This document shows, one piece after another, positions 56,477 to 64,000 of a DNA stretch of 64,000 nucleotides. This DNA comes from Candidatus Hinthialibacter antarcticus. Its GTDB lineage: Bacteria; Hinthialibacterota; Hinthialibacteria; Hinthialibacterales; Hinthialibacteraceae. How positions within the stretch are numbered: position 1 is the stretch's first letter; each line of letters opens with the position of its first letter. A program made the position numbers and the translations under genes. The DNA lies in contig JAVCCE010000027.1 in NCBI GenBank assembly GCA_030765645.1, positions 33,289 through 97,288 of the forward strand. Direction: 5' to 3'. The notes beneath the pieces are model-generated. The model was given only the letters and a program-made list of their open reading frames with translations. It searched no databases and was not told the DNA's origin.

Positions 56477-57979
56477 ATGCGCGCGAAACAACATTTAATC
56501 GTTATTGCTTTGCTGTTCGGTTGCGTCAGTATTGGAACCGCTGAGGACCAGCCGCAATGGGGAGAAAAGCATTCCCGTAATATGGTCTCGACCGAGACGG
56601 GCTTAATTGGTTCCTTCGATCTTGAATCAAAAAAGAACATCAAATGGATCGCTCCTCTTGGCAGCGAGTCATGGTCGACGCCTATCGCGGCGAATGGAAA
56701 AGTGTTGATCGGCACGAATAATAATCAGCCGCGCGACCCGCGCCATAAGGGAGACCGGGGAGTTTTGTTTTGTCTGAATGAAAATGATGGAAGCCTCTCC
56801 TGGCAACTCGTTGTGCCAAAACTTGGTCCCGACCCCTATTTGGATTGGCCCAATGCGGGCATCCCATCAACAGCGACCGTCGATGGCGACCGCGTGTATA
56901 TCATCACAAACAGAAACGAGGTTGTTTGCCTTGACCTACAGGGATTGCATAACGGCAACGACGGCCCGTATCTCGACGAAGGCCAACACATGGGGCTGGG
57001 TTTAGACGACGTCTATGAACCAACCAAGATGGACGCCGATATCTTATGGATTTTTGATATTCCCAACCAGGCGGGAACGTACCCGCATGATTCGGCGCAT
57101 TGTTCTGTGTTGGTCGACGGCGATTTTTTGTATATCAACACCAGCAACGGTGTAGACAATACCCACAAAAAAATCCGCAAGCCCGATGCGCCCAGTTTGA
57201 TCGTGCTCAACAAAAAAGATGGTTCTTGGGTTGCGCGCGATGACGAGAGAATCGGCCCAAGAATTTTTCATAGCACCTGGTCGTCTCCTGCGATGGGGGT
57301 TGTGGACGGACAAAAAACTGTGTTTTTCTGCGGCGGCGACGGCGTGGTATATGCCTTCAAAGCGTTAGCCGAAATGCCCGCTGATGGGACAGTCAAAGCA
57401 TTGGAGCGTATCTGGAAATATGATTGCGATCCGACGGCGCCCAAAGAAAACGTCAGCGAATATATGCGCAATCGCGACGAAGGGCCTACGAATATAAAAG
57501 GCTTGCCCGTGTTTTATAACAACCGAATCTATGTCGCGGCGGGCGGCGATATCTGGTGGGGAAAAACAGAATCATGGCTGCATTGCATCGACGCAACAAA
57601 ACAAGGTGATGTTACAGAGTCTGGCCCTCTTTGGAAATATAGATTGGGCAAGCATAGCTGTGCGACGCCGGCGATTGCAAATGGTCTGTTATTTATCTCT
57701 GACTGCGACGGGATGTTGTACTGTCTGGATGCTGAGACGGGCGAGAGCAAATGGACGCACGATTTAGGAGACGAAACCTGGGCTTCGCCATTTGTGGCTG
57801 ACGGCAAAGTTTATATCGGAACAAAATTACGACGGTTCTACATCTTCGCCGCGAAGGATGCAAAAGAAATTCTATTTGAAACCCGCCTGGATAGTCCCGT
57901 CGGCGCCACTGTGACGGTCGCGAATGGCGTTGTGTATGTTGCATCGCTCAAGAACCTATATGCGCTAGAGAAAAAGTAA
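56477..57979 (+). CDS. Secreted PQQ-like beta-propeller protein
   Basis: The 500-residue protein has a signal peptide (AKQHLIVIALLFGCVSIGTA). Repeats of the quinoprotein type follow, each with a GKVLIGTNN-, DRVYIITNRN- or GKVYIGTK-like strand and a W at the end of the blade, giving a seven- or eight-bladed propeller. The calcium and PQQ ligands of true dehydrogenases (Glu-Asn-Asp set and vicinal Cys) are not evident, so it is probably a binding or scaffold protein like BamB or the PQQ-like proteins common in Planctomycetes. I use the ATG at 56477 since GGAG lies nine bases upstream. It heads a run of three secreted-protein genes. Confidence 0.85.
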   Translation: MRAKQHLIVIALLFGCVSIGTAEDQPQWGEKHSRNMVSTETGLIGSFDLESKKNIKWIAPLGSESWSTPIAANGKVLIGTNNNQPRDPRHKGDRGVLFCLNENDGSLSWQLVVPKLGPDPYLDWPNAGIPSTATVDGDRVYIITNRNEVVCLDLQGLHNGNDGPYLDEGQHMGLGLDDVYEPTKMDADILWIFDIPNQAGTYPHDSAHCSVLVDGDFLYINTSNGVDNTHKKIRKPDAPSLIVLNKKDGSWVARDDERIGPRIFHSTWSSPAMGVVDGQKTVFFCGGDGVVYAFKALAEMPADGTVKALERIWKYDCDPTAPKENVSEYMRNRDEGPTNIKGLPVFYNNRIYVAAGGDIWWGKTESWLHCIDATKQGDVTESGPLWKYRLGKHSCATPAIANGLLFISDCDGMLYCLDAETGESKWTHDLGDETWASPFVADGKVYIGTKLRRFYIFAAKDAKEILFETRLDSPVGATVTVANGVVYVASLKNLYALEKK

Positions 57980-58017
57980 ATTTGCCGCGAACACCAACGC
58001 GATTGGAGAAATGACTC

Positions 58018-59364
58018 ATGATTATTGACGATAGGTTTAAAAACGAACGGACGAGCCGCGCAACACATTTTATTGTTACTCTGCTTTTAATTTTGACATT
58101 TGTTTCGACGCCGTTATTTGCGGCGGAACTGCAAGCGTTGCCTTCCGATTCGTATTTTGCCCCATTCAAACCCTTGCAAGCGCCTGAAACGAAAGAACTG
58201 ATATTAAAAGAGGGCGACCGGCTTGCGATCTGCGGCGACTCGATCACCGAACAAAAAATGTACTCGCGAATCATCGAAACCTATCTGACGGTTTGCGTTC
58301 CTCAACTCAAGATTACCGCGCGGCAATTTGGCTGGAGCGGGGAACAAGCGACGGGGTTCTTCCACCGGATGGAAAATGACGTGTTGCGGTTTCATCCCAC
58401 CATCGCCACCACATGCTATGGAATGAACGACCACCGTTATCAACCCTATAACGCCGAATACGGCGACCTCTACCAAACAACCTCTCAGGCAATCATGCGT
58501 CTGTTTAAAGACAACGGCGTTCGTGTGATCCAAGGCGCGCCGGGCACGGTCGGCAAAATGCCTTCTTGGGTGAAGCAGGCCAAAGGCACAGTGAATGACC
58601 TGAATCTCAGTCTGCTGGAATTTCGCAACATCGGCGTTCGCTTGGCCCAAGACGAGAACGTTGCTTTCGCGGATGTATTCTTACCGATGCTGGTTGAGGG
58701 CTTTCACGCCAAACAGAAATACGGCGACGAATATATGATCTCAGGAAAAGACGGCGTTCATCCGGGTTGGGCCGGCCAATTGGTGATGGCCTACGCGTTT
58801 CTCAAGGCAATGGGCCTCGATGGTGAAATTGGAACCATCACATTGGATCTAGCGTCAGGTGAAGCCTCTGCCTCGCAAGGACACCGCATTGTTTCTGTGA
58901 AGGACAATGAAATTCAGATGGACAGCAGCCGCTATCCATTTTGCGCGACTGGCGAACTCGACCAGGATTCCAGCATCCGTTCGGGAATGACGCTGGTTCC
59001 ATTCAATCAGGAACTCAACCGCTTCATGCTCATTGTCAACAATGCGCCTGCCGGACAGTACAAAGTGACCTGGGGAGAAACATCGAAGACGTACTCCGCC
59101 AAAGAGTTGTCTGAGGGCGTCAACCTTGCCGATGATTTTTTCGTGAACCCATTCAGCGAAGCGTTTAACCGGGTCGACGAAGCGGTGTTTAAAAAACAGG
59201 CGTATGAAACCAAACAGGTTAAACAACTGTTTCACGGCGAAGAAGGCCGCGCCAATATGGACAAAACTGTCGATCTCACCGAAGAAGTTCGTGCGCCTTT
59301 AGCCAAGTCGATTCAATCGACGTTTCAGCCAGTCCAGCATTCGCTTCGCGTTGAAAAACAATAA
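58018..59364 (+). CDS. Secreted SGNH/GDSL hydrolase
   Basis: The 448-residue protein has an N-terminal hydrophobic signal (FIVTLLLILTFVSTPLFAA). The esterase blocks are all present: GDS in RLAICGDSITEQKMY (nucleophile Ser, near 76), the Gly in block II, GMNDHRY (block III, near 138), and DGVHPGWAGQ (block V, catalytic Asp and His, near 244). The C-terminal 180 residues form an extra domain with no known motif. Such enzymes deacetylate or de-esterify polysaccharides, and neighbouring secreted proteins support this use. It begins 38 bases after the PQQ gene and ends adjacent to the next start, so the three genes likely form an operon. Confidence 0.9.
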   Translation: MIIDDRFKNERTSRATHFIVTLLLILTFVSTPLFAAELQALPSDSYFAPFKPLQAPETKELILKEGDRLAICGDSITEQKMYSRIIETYLTVCVPQLKITARQFGWSGEQATGFFHRMENDVLRFHPTIATTCYGMNDHRYQPYNAEYGDLYQTTSQAIMRLFKDNGVRVIQGAPGTVGKMPSWVKQAKGTVNDLNLSLLEFRNIGVRLAQDENVAFADVFLPMLVEGFHAKQKYGDEYMISGKDGVHPGWAGQLVMAYAFLKAMGLDGEIGTITLDLASGEASASQGHRIVSVKDNEIQMDSSRYPFCATGELDQDSSIRSGMTLVPFNQELNRFMLIVNNAPAGQYKVTWGETSKTYSAKELSEGVNLADDFFVNPFSEAFNRVDEAVFKKQAYETKQVKQLFHGEEGRANMDKTVDLTEEVRAPLAKSIQSTFQPVQHSLRVEKQ

Positions 59365-60531
59365 ATGCGTAAGAGTTCTTGCTCGAATATTGTGAACGCG
59401 AGGCCGACTTTGATGAATTCCAGACCGCCAGTCATTGCGCGCATTACGCGGAGAGAATGGCTGGCGGGGTTGTCTGGCTTGATGGCGTCGGGGCTTCCTC
59501 AATCATTCGCCGCAAGCGAGTTCACTTGTGCGCTTTATGGTTTTTCGTCGAACAAGGCGCCCTTCGCTTCCATCAATCATGGTGACTTGGCTTCTTGGTT
59601 GCGCGACCACGGCGTCAATGCGGTGTTTGTTTATTCGAACGAAGATGAAGATGTATTGAAGCGGTTGAAGTCCGCTGGCGTTGCGTTGTATCAATCCATG
59701 GGCGTGTTTGTCGGCAAGGCTGATTATCAACAGCATCCCGAGTGGCGGCCGGTTGTCGCGTCGGGCGAAGCGATGAAGCCGGACGAGTGGTACTATCCGT
59801 TGTCGCCAAACCATCCTGCGCTGCGCAAGCAACGATTAGAGCGCTTGAAAGAGCGCTTGCAAAATCCCTACATTGACGGCGTCTGGTTGGATTTTATCCG
59901 TTATCCATTGCGTTGGGAAAACGGGGCGCCCCGGTTTGAGCAAGCATGTTTTAGCCAGATGAGTTTGGATGCGTTCCAGGCGTTTTCCGGCCTCCGGGCG
60001 CTAGGCGAAACAACCAGTGAAATAGCGCAGTGGATCATAAACAGCCATCTGGATGATTGGACGGCGTTCAAGATTGAATCGATCCGAAGTTGGGTGGAAG
60101 ACGCCGCTAGCCTTCGCGACGGGTTGCGTCCAGACGCGCGGCTTGGCTTCTTCGGCGTCCCCTGGGCGCCCGATGAATATGACAATGCGCTGCATCGCAT
60201 CGTCGGGCAGGACTATGCCGCCTTAGCCAATCACGCCGACATTATTTCGCCGATGATTTACCATCGCATGATCGGGCGCCCGGTTGAGCGCGTACGGGAA
60301 TTAACGCTTGCGTTAAAGCAATCGACACAAAAGCCGGTTTGGCCGGTGCTGCAAACGATGAACTTGCCGGACGAATTGCCGAAAGAAGAATTCCTGCGCT
60401 CCATTGATCTGGCTGCAAGCGCGTCACAACAGGGATTGATCTTGTTCGCGGCAAACCATATCGAAAATGAAAAACGCTGGTCGCAACTAAAAGCGTCTAT
60501 CAAAAAATATGTGCATAAAGCGCGCCCGTAG
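59365..60531 (+). CDS. Tat-exported TIM-barrel glycosidase-like protein (GHL10-type)
   Basis: The 388-residue protein starts directly after the GDSL stop. A twin-arginine signal is visible near residue 29 (ITRREWLAGLSGLMASG), so true translation may begin at 59413 rather than 59365. The mature part looks like a TIM barrel: GVNAVFVYSNEDEDVLKRLK, YIDGVWLDFIRYPLRW (a strand with the conserved DxxRYP of GHL10/DUF187 enzymes) and ADIISPMIYHRM. Family members are presumed glycoside hydrolases with an Asp in the D-F-I-R-Y-P strand. The substrate is unknown. As the third of three secreted-protein genes it probably works on the same extracellular glycan. A MITE follows 100 bases later. Confidence 0.72.
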   Translation: MRKSSCSNIVNARPTLMNSRPPVIARITRREWLAGLSGLMASGLPQSFAASEFTCALYGFSSNKAPFASINHGDLASWLRDHGVNAVFVYSNEDEDVLKRLKSAGVALYQSMGVFVGKADYQQHPEWRPVVASGEAMKPDEWYYPLSPNHPALRKQRLERLKERLQNPYIDGVWLDFIRYPLRWENGAPRFEQACFSQMSLDAFQAFSGLRALGETTSEIAQWIINSHLDDWTAFKIESIRSWVEDAASLRDGLRPDARLGFFGVPWAPDEYDNALHRIVGQDYAALANHADIISPMIYHRMIGRPVERVRELTLALKQSTQKPVWPVLQTMNLPDELPKEEFLRSIDLAASASQQGLILFAANHIENEKRWSQLKASIKKYVHKARP

Positions 60532-60633
60532 TGCTCCGCGATAGATACCGTTACGGAAACGCACAGTATTCTGGCAACCACTATAAAAGCGGCGTTAAGC
60601 ATAGCTGTCCTCCCGCCGAAACTAATAAAAACT

Positions 60634-60896
60634 GGTTCATCCGGTAAGTGAGTACTTACATTTACGGAAGAACCATAATTTTTATTCAGAAACAGGCTCC
60701 GGCATTTCACAAATTGACAAACCAATCAGGCATGGGTGGAACTCTGGGAGCGCCTGTGCATAAGGGCTTGAAAGCCCGCACTGAAGCGAGCAGAGCTGTA
60801 CCCATGCCTGATACAGCGAAAGATCAAAAATTTACGAAAAAGCGTCAAAAAAACGCAACCCAATTTGTGATAAAGTATCCAAATACCGGAAGAACC
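60634..60896 (-). repeat. MITE-like element, copy D (263 bp), with near-perfect target duplication
   Basis: The ends are GGTTCATCCGGTAAGTGAG and AATACCGGAAGAACC. The core hairpin is GGCATGGGTGGAACTCTG to CAGAGCTGTACCCATGCC, with an inner GGGCTTGAAAGCCC stem closed by GTGC/GCAC. The flanking octamers are TAAAAACT (60626-60633) and GAAAAACT (60897-60904), seven of eight identical. It is the reverse complement of copy C and ends 28 bases before the likely ATG of the methyltransferase gene. Confidence 0.9.
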
Positions 60897-60924
60897 GAAA
60901 AACTCTGAATGATTGAATGATCTT

Positions 60925-61737
60925 ATGCCGGTTGTGAACCCGTTTCCTAGTGAAGAGAGCGCTGACTGGAGCGAACGCTTTTTTAATCATCCCGATTATC
61001 TTGACATCTACAGCGAGATGACGGGGCCGTCGCGCACTAAAACCGAGTTGGCGTTTTGCCGCTCGGTTTTGACATGGAAAATTGGCGACGCTATTTTAGA
61101 TGCGCCCTGCGGCGCGGGGCGGCACACAACGCCTCTCGCTCACAAAGGGCACGACGTGACCGGTCTTGATTTGTCTGGCTTTTTATTAAGAGAAGCCAAG
61201 CAGACCGCGCTTAAAGGATTTTGGAACCGCAACCAGCCGCGCTTTGTGCAAGGCGTGATGCAACAACTGCCCTTCGGCGACAACCAATTTGATCACGTCA
61301 TCAATCTGTTTAGCAGTTTTGGGTATCTGGATACCGAAGCCGAAAATTTCCTGGTGATGCAAGAATACGCCCGGGTATTGCGCCCTGGCGGCAAACTGCT
61401 CATTGACGTGATGAACCGTCACTTTATTGTGCCCCGGCTCAATGAGGAATTTGAATCCGTCCACGCCAATGGATTGTTTGTTCGAGAAGAACGCGCTGTC
61501 ATCAACGATGGCCGCCGGATGCACAACGCCATCACCGTCACCGACGATCAAGGCAACCGGCGCTGCTATTTATACCGTCCCTGGCTGTATAATGGGGCTG
61601 AACTCTCCGCCCACGCAACCAACGCCGGGCTGATTGTTGAGTCGGTCTATGGAGACTTCAAAGGGCGGCTCTACAAAAGACAGAGCGAGCGCGCCATTCT
61701 GGTTGCGGTCAAGCCATTGCCGCATGTTGGCGAATAA
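60925..61737 (+). CDS. SAM-dependent methyltransferase
   Basis: The 270-residue class I methyltransferase has motif I ILDAPCGAGRHTTPLA, the acidic loop VTGLDLSGFLL, and motif III-like LPFGDNQFDHVINLFSSFGY. This is the Methyltransf_11/25 group, which acts on small molecules, quinone precursors or glycans. Residues 190-270 form a beta-rich cap (MHNAITVTDDQGNRRCYLYRP). I start at the ATG at 60925; a TTG at 60913 would add four residues. No ribosome-binding site is strong, and the MITE lies just upstream. It ends 17 bases before pabBC, with which it may share a transcript. The substrate is not predictable. Confidence 0.87.
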   Translation: MPVVNPFPSEESADWSERFFNHPDYLDIYSEMTGPSRTKTELAFCRSVLTWKIGDAILDAPCGAGRHTTPLAHKGHDVTGLDLSGFLLREAKQTALKGFWNRNQPRFVQGVMQQLPFGDNQFDHVINLFSSFGYLDTEAENFLVMQEYARVLRPGGKLLIDVMNRHFIVPRLNEEFESVHANGLFVREERAVINDGRRMHNAITVTDDQGNRRCYLYRPWLYNGAELSAHATNAGLIVESVYGDFKGRLYKRQSERAILVAVKPLPHVGE

Positions 61738-61754
61738 CAAAGAAACGGTTCCAC

Positions 61755-63506
61755 ATGACATCTTCTCCACACGCCTGTTTGGCAGGGCCAGGATGGGGCC
61801 TTGGCCATCTGGGCGCACAGGTCGCTGGCTTTGACGCGATCATTCGAGCCGAAAACCCCGGGCAGGTTGAACAGGCGTTGCGCGAACTCGCTGACTATTT
61901 GCGGCAGGGGAAGATTGCCGTCGGTTTCATTGCGTATGAAGCGGCGGCGGCGTTTGGGTTGTCCGTCAATACAACCGGCCCATCACAGCCGCTCGTCTGG
62001 TTTGGGATAGCATCGCCAAAAGCGCTTCAACCGTTTGACGAATGGCCTGAGAGTTCAGCTGCGCCCAGTGCGTGTGATTTGGCTGGTCTCGACGCGCGCG
62101 ATTATCCAACTTCGATTCAACGCATCAAAGACTACATTGCCGCAGGCGATTCCTACCAGGTAAACTTTACCGTGCGAGCGGACGCGTCTGTCTCCGGGCC
62201 GCCGCTTGCGTTATTTCGCCGCTTGTATGAGTCGCAGCCGTGTCCGTATGCGGCGTTCATCGAAACGGGCGAACAAACCGTTCTTTCATTGTCTCCTGAA
62301 TTATTTCTGCAACGAAAAGGCGATCAGTTGCTCAGCCGCCCCATGAAGGGGACCATGGCGCGCGGGCGTTTTTATGAAGAAGACCAAGCGTTGCGGCGCC
62401 GCCTGCAAGAGAGTGAAAAAGAACGCGCCGAGAATATTATGATCGTTGATATGATGCGCAATGATCTGGGGCGCATTTGTAAATTCGGGAGCGTGTTAAC
62501 CCGCAACGTATACCAAACCGAACCCTACCGCACCCTATGGCAGATGACGGGCGAAGTCGCCGGAACGCTGCGAGACAATGCAACGCTAGGCGATATCATC
62601 GCTGCTACTTTTCCCGCAGCGTCAATCACTGGAGCGCCCAAACGACGCACCATGCAAATCATTCAAGAATTAGAGCCGCAGCCGCGCGGCGTCTATTGCG
62701 GCGCGGTCGGGCTGTTCAATAGCGAGCGGGACTTCACGTTGAATGTCGCGATACGGACGCTGTCAGGAATCCATCAAAAATTTGTGCTCGGGCTTGGCGG
62801 CGGCATTGTGTGGGATTCCGACGTAAAGGCCGAACGCAACGAATTGGATGTAAAAGCCAAGTTCATTTCATCACGTTTTCCCGCGTTCGAGTTACTGGAA
62901 ACCCTGCGTTACTCATCAGAAAACGGGTTTGCATTTTTGAACGAACACTTCGAACGGTTAGAAAAGTCCGCTGCGTATTGGCAGCTCCCGTTTCATCGGG
63001 CGAAAATCGAGGCGCAGCTGCATGAATATACTAAACAAATCAAACACGACCTCACCGCTGTTCGCTTGACCCTCAATCAAGCGGGAAGCGCGGCGATCTC
63101 ACATCGCGATGTGACCCATGTTTCCGACGAGGTTGTTGTCCGGTTCTCCAATCAAGCCATTGATTCGAGCGATTGCTTTTATTTTCATAAAACAACCCAT
63201 CGGCCTCTCTATAATCAAGAGAGGCAAAAAGCGCTGGACGACGGCTTGTTTGAGATTCTCTTTGTGAACGAACGAGGTTGCGTAACCGAAGGCGCCATCA
63301 CCAACCTGTTTTATCGAATGGGAGAGCAGTGGTTTACGCCGCCGATTGAAGACGGTTTGCTGCCGGGGATATGGCGCGCACATTTTTTGAATGAAACCCA
63401 TGCGCTAGAGCGTAGTATTCAGAGAGGCGACTTAACATGTTGCGACGAGATACGGCTCGGCAATTCGGTATTCGGCGATGTGAGAGTCAATTTAGTGCAA
63501 GAGTGA
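61755..63506 (+). CDS. pabBC: Bifunctional aminodeoxychorismate synthase component I / aminodeoxychorismate lyase
   Basis: The 583-residue fusion makes 4-aminobenzoate for folate. The N-terminal PabB part (to about 375) is a chorismate-binding enzyme. Key segments are GDSYQVNFTVRA, SPELFLQRKG, RPMKGTMARG (its Lys is the aminodeoxychorismate-specific residue), ENIMIVDMMRNDLGRI and ITGAPKRRTMQII. The C-terminal PabC part (from about 385, LLETLRYSSENGFAFLNEHFERLE) is a PLP-dependent class IV fold, with the lysine expected in FHKTTHRPLYN and the substrate loop ERGCVTEGAITNLF. PabA (amidotransferase) is not nearby. Such PabB-PabC fusions occur in several phyla. It follows the methyltransferase by 17 bases. 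Confidence 0.93.
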   Translation: MTSSPHACLAGPGWGLGHLGAQVAGFDAIIRAENPGQVEQALRELADYLRQGKIAVGFIAYEAAAAFGLSVNTTGPSQPLVWFGIASPKALQPFDEWPESSAAPSACDLAGLDARDYPTSIQRIKDYIAAGDSYQVNFTVRADASVSGPPLALFRRLYESQPCPYAAFIETGEQTVLSLSPELFLQRKGDQLLSRPMKGTMARGRFYEEDQALRRRLQESEKERAENIMIVDMMRNDLGRICKFGSVLTRNVYQTEPYRTLWQMTGEVAGTLRDNATLGDIIAATFPAASITGAPKRRTMQIIQELEPQPRGVYCGAVGLFNSERDFTLNVAIRTLSGIHQKFVLGLGGGIVWDSDVKAERNELDVKAKFISSRFPAFELLETLRYSSENGFAFLNEHFERLEKSAAYWQLPFHRAKIEAQLHEYTKQIKHDLTAVRLTLNQAGSAAISHRDVTHVSDEVVVRFSNQAIDSSDCFYFHKTTHRPLYNQERQKALDDGLFEILFVNERGCVTEGAITNLFYRMGEQWFTPPIEDGLLPGIWRAHFLNETHALERSIQRGDLTCCDEIRLGNSVFGDVRVNLVQE

Positions 63507-63552
63507 AACAAGCGAGTCTTTTTATATAAAAGTATCTATCAAGTGAATAAAA

Positions 63553-63717
63553 ATGAAAAAAAAGACGACAAATCCACATAAGAAAATTCGGCATACCTGG
63601 GAGCGGTCTCCCATCGAAAAACCCCATTCGACCAAAAAAGGGAAGAAGGGCTATAACCGCAAACAATCCAAGGACGAAGCGAAGAAACTCGTTGATGACT
63701 CAAAAGGCGGCGAGTAA
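63553..63717 (+). CDS. Small very basic protein (54 residues)
   Basis: A short reading frame directly after pabBC encodes 54 residues with 17 Lys or Arg. It contains HKKIRHTWERSPIEKPH and KKGKKGYNRKQSK. Lys-rich small proteins of this type usually bind RNA, DNA or ribosomes, but I do not recognise a characterised family. The frame has a clean start and stop and no internal stops, but no convincing ribosome-binding site is seen (AGTGAATAAAA before the ATG). It is too short to be certain from composition alone. Confidence 0.6.
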   Translation: MKKKTTNPHKKIRHTWERSPIEKPHSTKKGKKGYNRKQSKDEAKKLVDDSKGGE

Positions 63718-64000
63718 ACTTCCGTTACTTTTACGCTATATGATAAATTTTAGATATCATGAGTTTTTAGTGTTATTATGGTGCAAATATATAAATAACT
63801 GTCAGGATTCTTTACTTAAAATTAACAATTTTTCTCAAGTAAATGTTGTCAAAGATTGAAAAAGTGTTACCATTGTCTAGCCCCTATTTTTTGTACCAGT
63901 TGAAGTGAGAGTATTTTGTTGTTTGGATTTCGGAACGTGGAGGTCGGACGAAGTCCGGGCGGAACGTTCCGAAATCGCGGCGAATTCGTTCGGCGTCAAA
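63718..64000. other. AT-rich intergenic end of the window with a perfect hairpin
   Basis: No gene is visible. GATTTCGGAACGT (63926-63938) and its exact reverse complement ACGTTCCGAAATC (63964-63976) enclose a smaller CGGAC-GAA-GTCCG stem. It has no T-run. It may be a structured leader for a gene beyond the window or the edge of another repeat. Confidence 0.5.

Noticed and set aside
60648..60908. Open frame through MITE copy D with a peptide segment (KARTEASR then VPMPDTAK) that recurs in copies B and C
   Set aside because: The frame is shifted by one base in copy C upstream of that segment and is cut short in copy B. Sequence similarity is explained by the hairpin repeat itself, so it is not counted as a gene.

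Overview
The window is 64 kb of bacterial chromosome with moderately high GC, densely coding on both strands. It reads as an uncultured, Gram-negative, polysaccharide-degrading heterotroph. TolC, two RND transporters, a lipoprotein adaptor and a LaaE/WaaE-type glycosyltransferase imply an outer membrane. A Tat-exported sulfatase, a GH9 cellulase, a GDSL esterase, a BD-FAE-like esterase, dockerin-like repeats, VCBS and PQQ propellers and DUF3179 resemble Planctomycetota or Omnitrophota/Hinthialibacterota-type bacteria. That placement is inference from gene content only. No rRNA or CRISPR array is present, and there is one tRNA (Leu-UAA).

Layout. 0-10 kb: comF, a secreted double WD40 propeller with a dockerin-like tail, a Gfo/Idh/MocA oxidoreductase, tRNA-Leu, a sulfatase, a MagIII-like DNA glycosylase, an SH3-type secreted protein and a GH9 glucanase. 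10-13.8 kb: a small bacterial microcompartment (BMC) operon with one hexameric shell protein, a PduL phosphotransacylase, a Cys-rich protein and a CoA-acylating aldehyde dehydrogenase. The three non-shell proteins carry encapsulation-type N-terminal helices. No pentameric vertex protein or signature enzyme is encoded here. 14-27 kb: a degenerate APH-fold protein, DUF3179, sugar epimerase and glycosyltransferases, a VCBS protein and esterase pair, a lone OppD-type ATPase, rpmE with a clear promoter and terminator, and nagB.

27.2-42.6 kb is the most striking region. It is a seven-gene operon closed by a terminator: lipoprotein adaptor, ABC ATPase, ABC-2 permease, RND pump, ABC-2 permease fused to an inactive M1-peptidase-like domain, a second RND pump fused in frame to a complete ABC ATPase domain, and TolC. 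It looks like one export machine combining RND and ABC chemistry.

42.6-64 kb: a miniature flagellar-rod-like protein, a histidine kinase facing a NifA-like regulator that lacks GAFTGA, Pcm, a large unknown secreted protein, a Cache-PAS hybrid kinase, GlcD, an AT-rich orphan PD-(D/E)XK nuclease set among repeats, a second cluster of secreted enzymes (PQQ, GDSL, GHL10-like), a methyltransferase, a fused PabB-PabC and a 54-residue basic protein.

Intergenic space is rich in repeats. The best defined is a MITE-like element of 235-263 bp with GGTTCWTCCGG inverted ends, a hairpin core and 8-bp target duplications. It has three full copies, one shrunken copy and several core fragments. Other palindromic families occur at 3.0, 9.7, 21.1, 23.9 and 56.0 kb.
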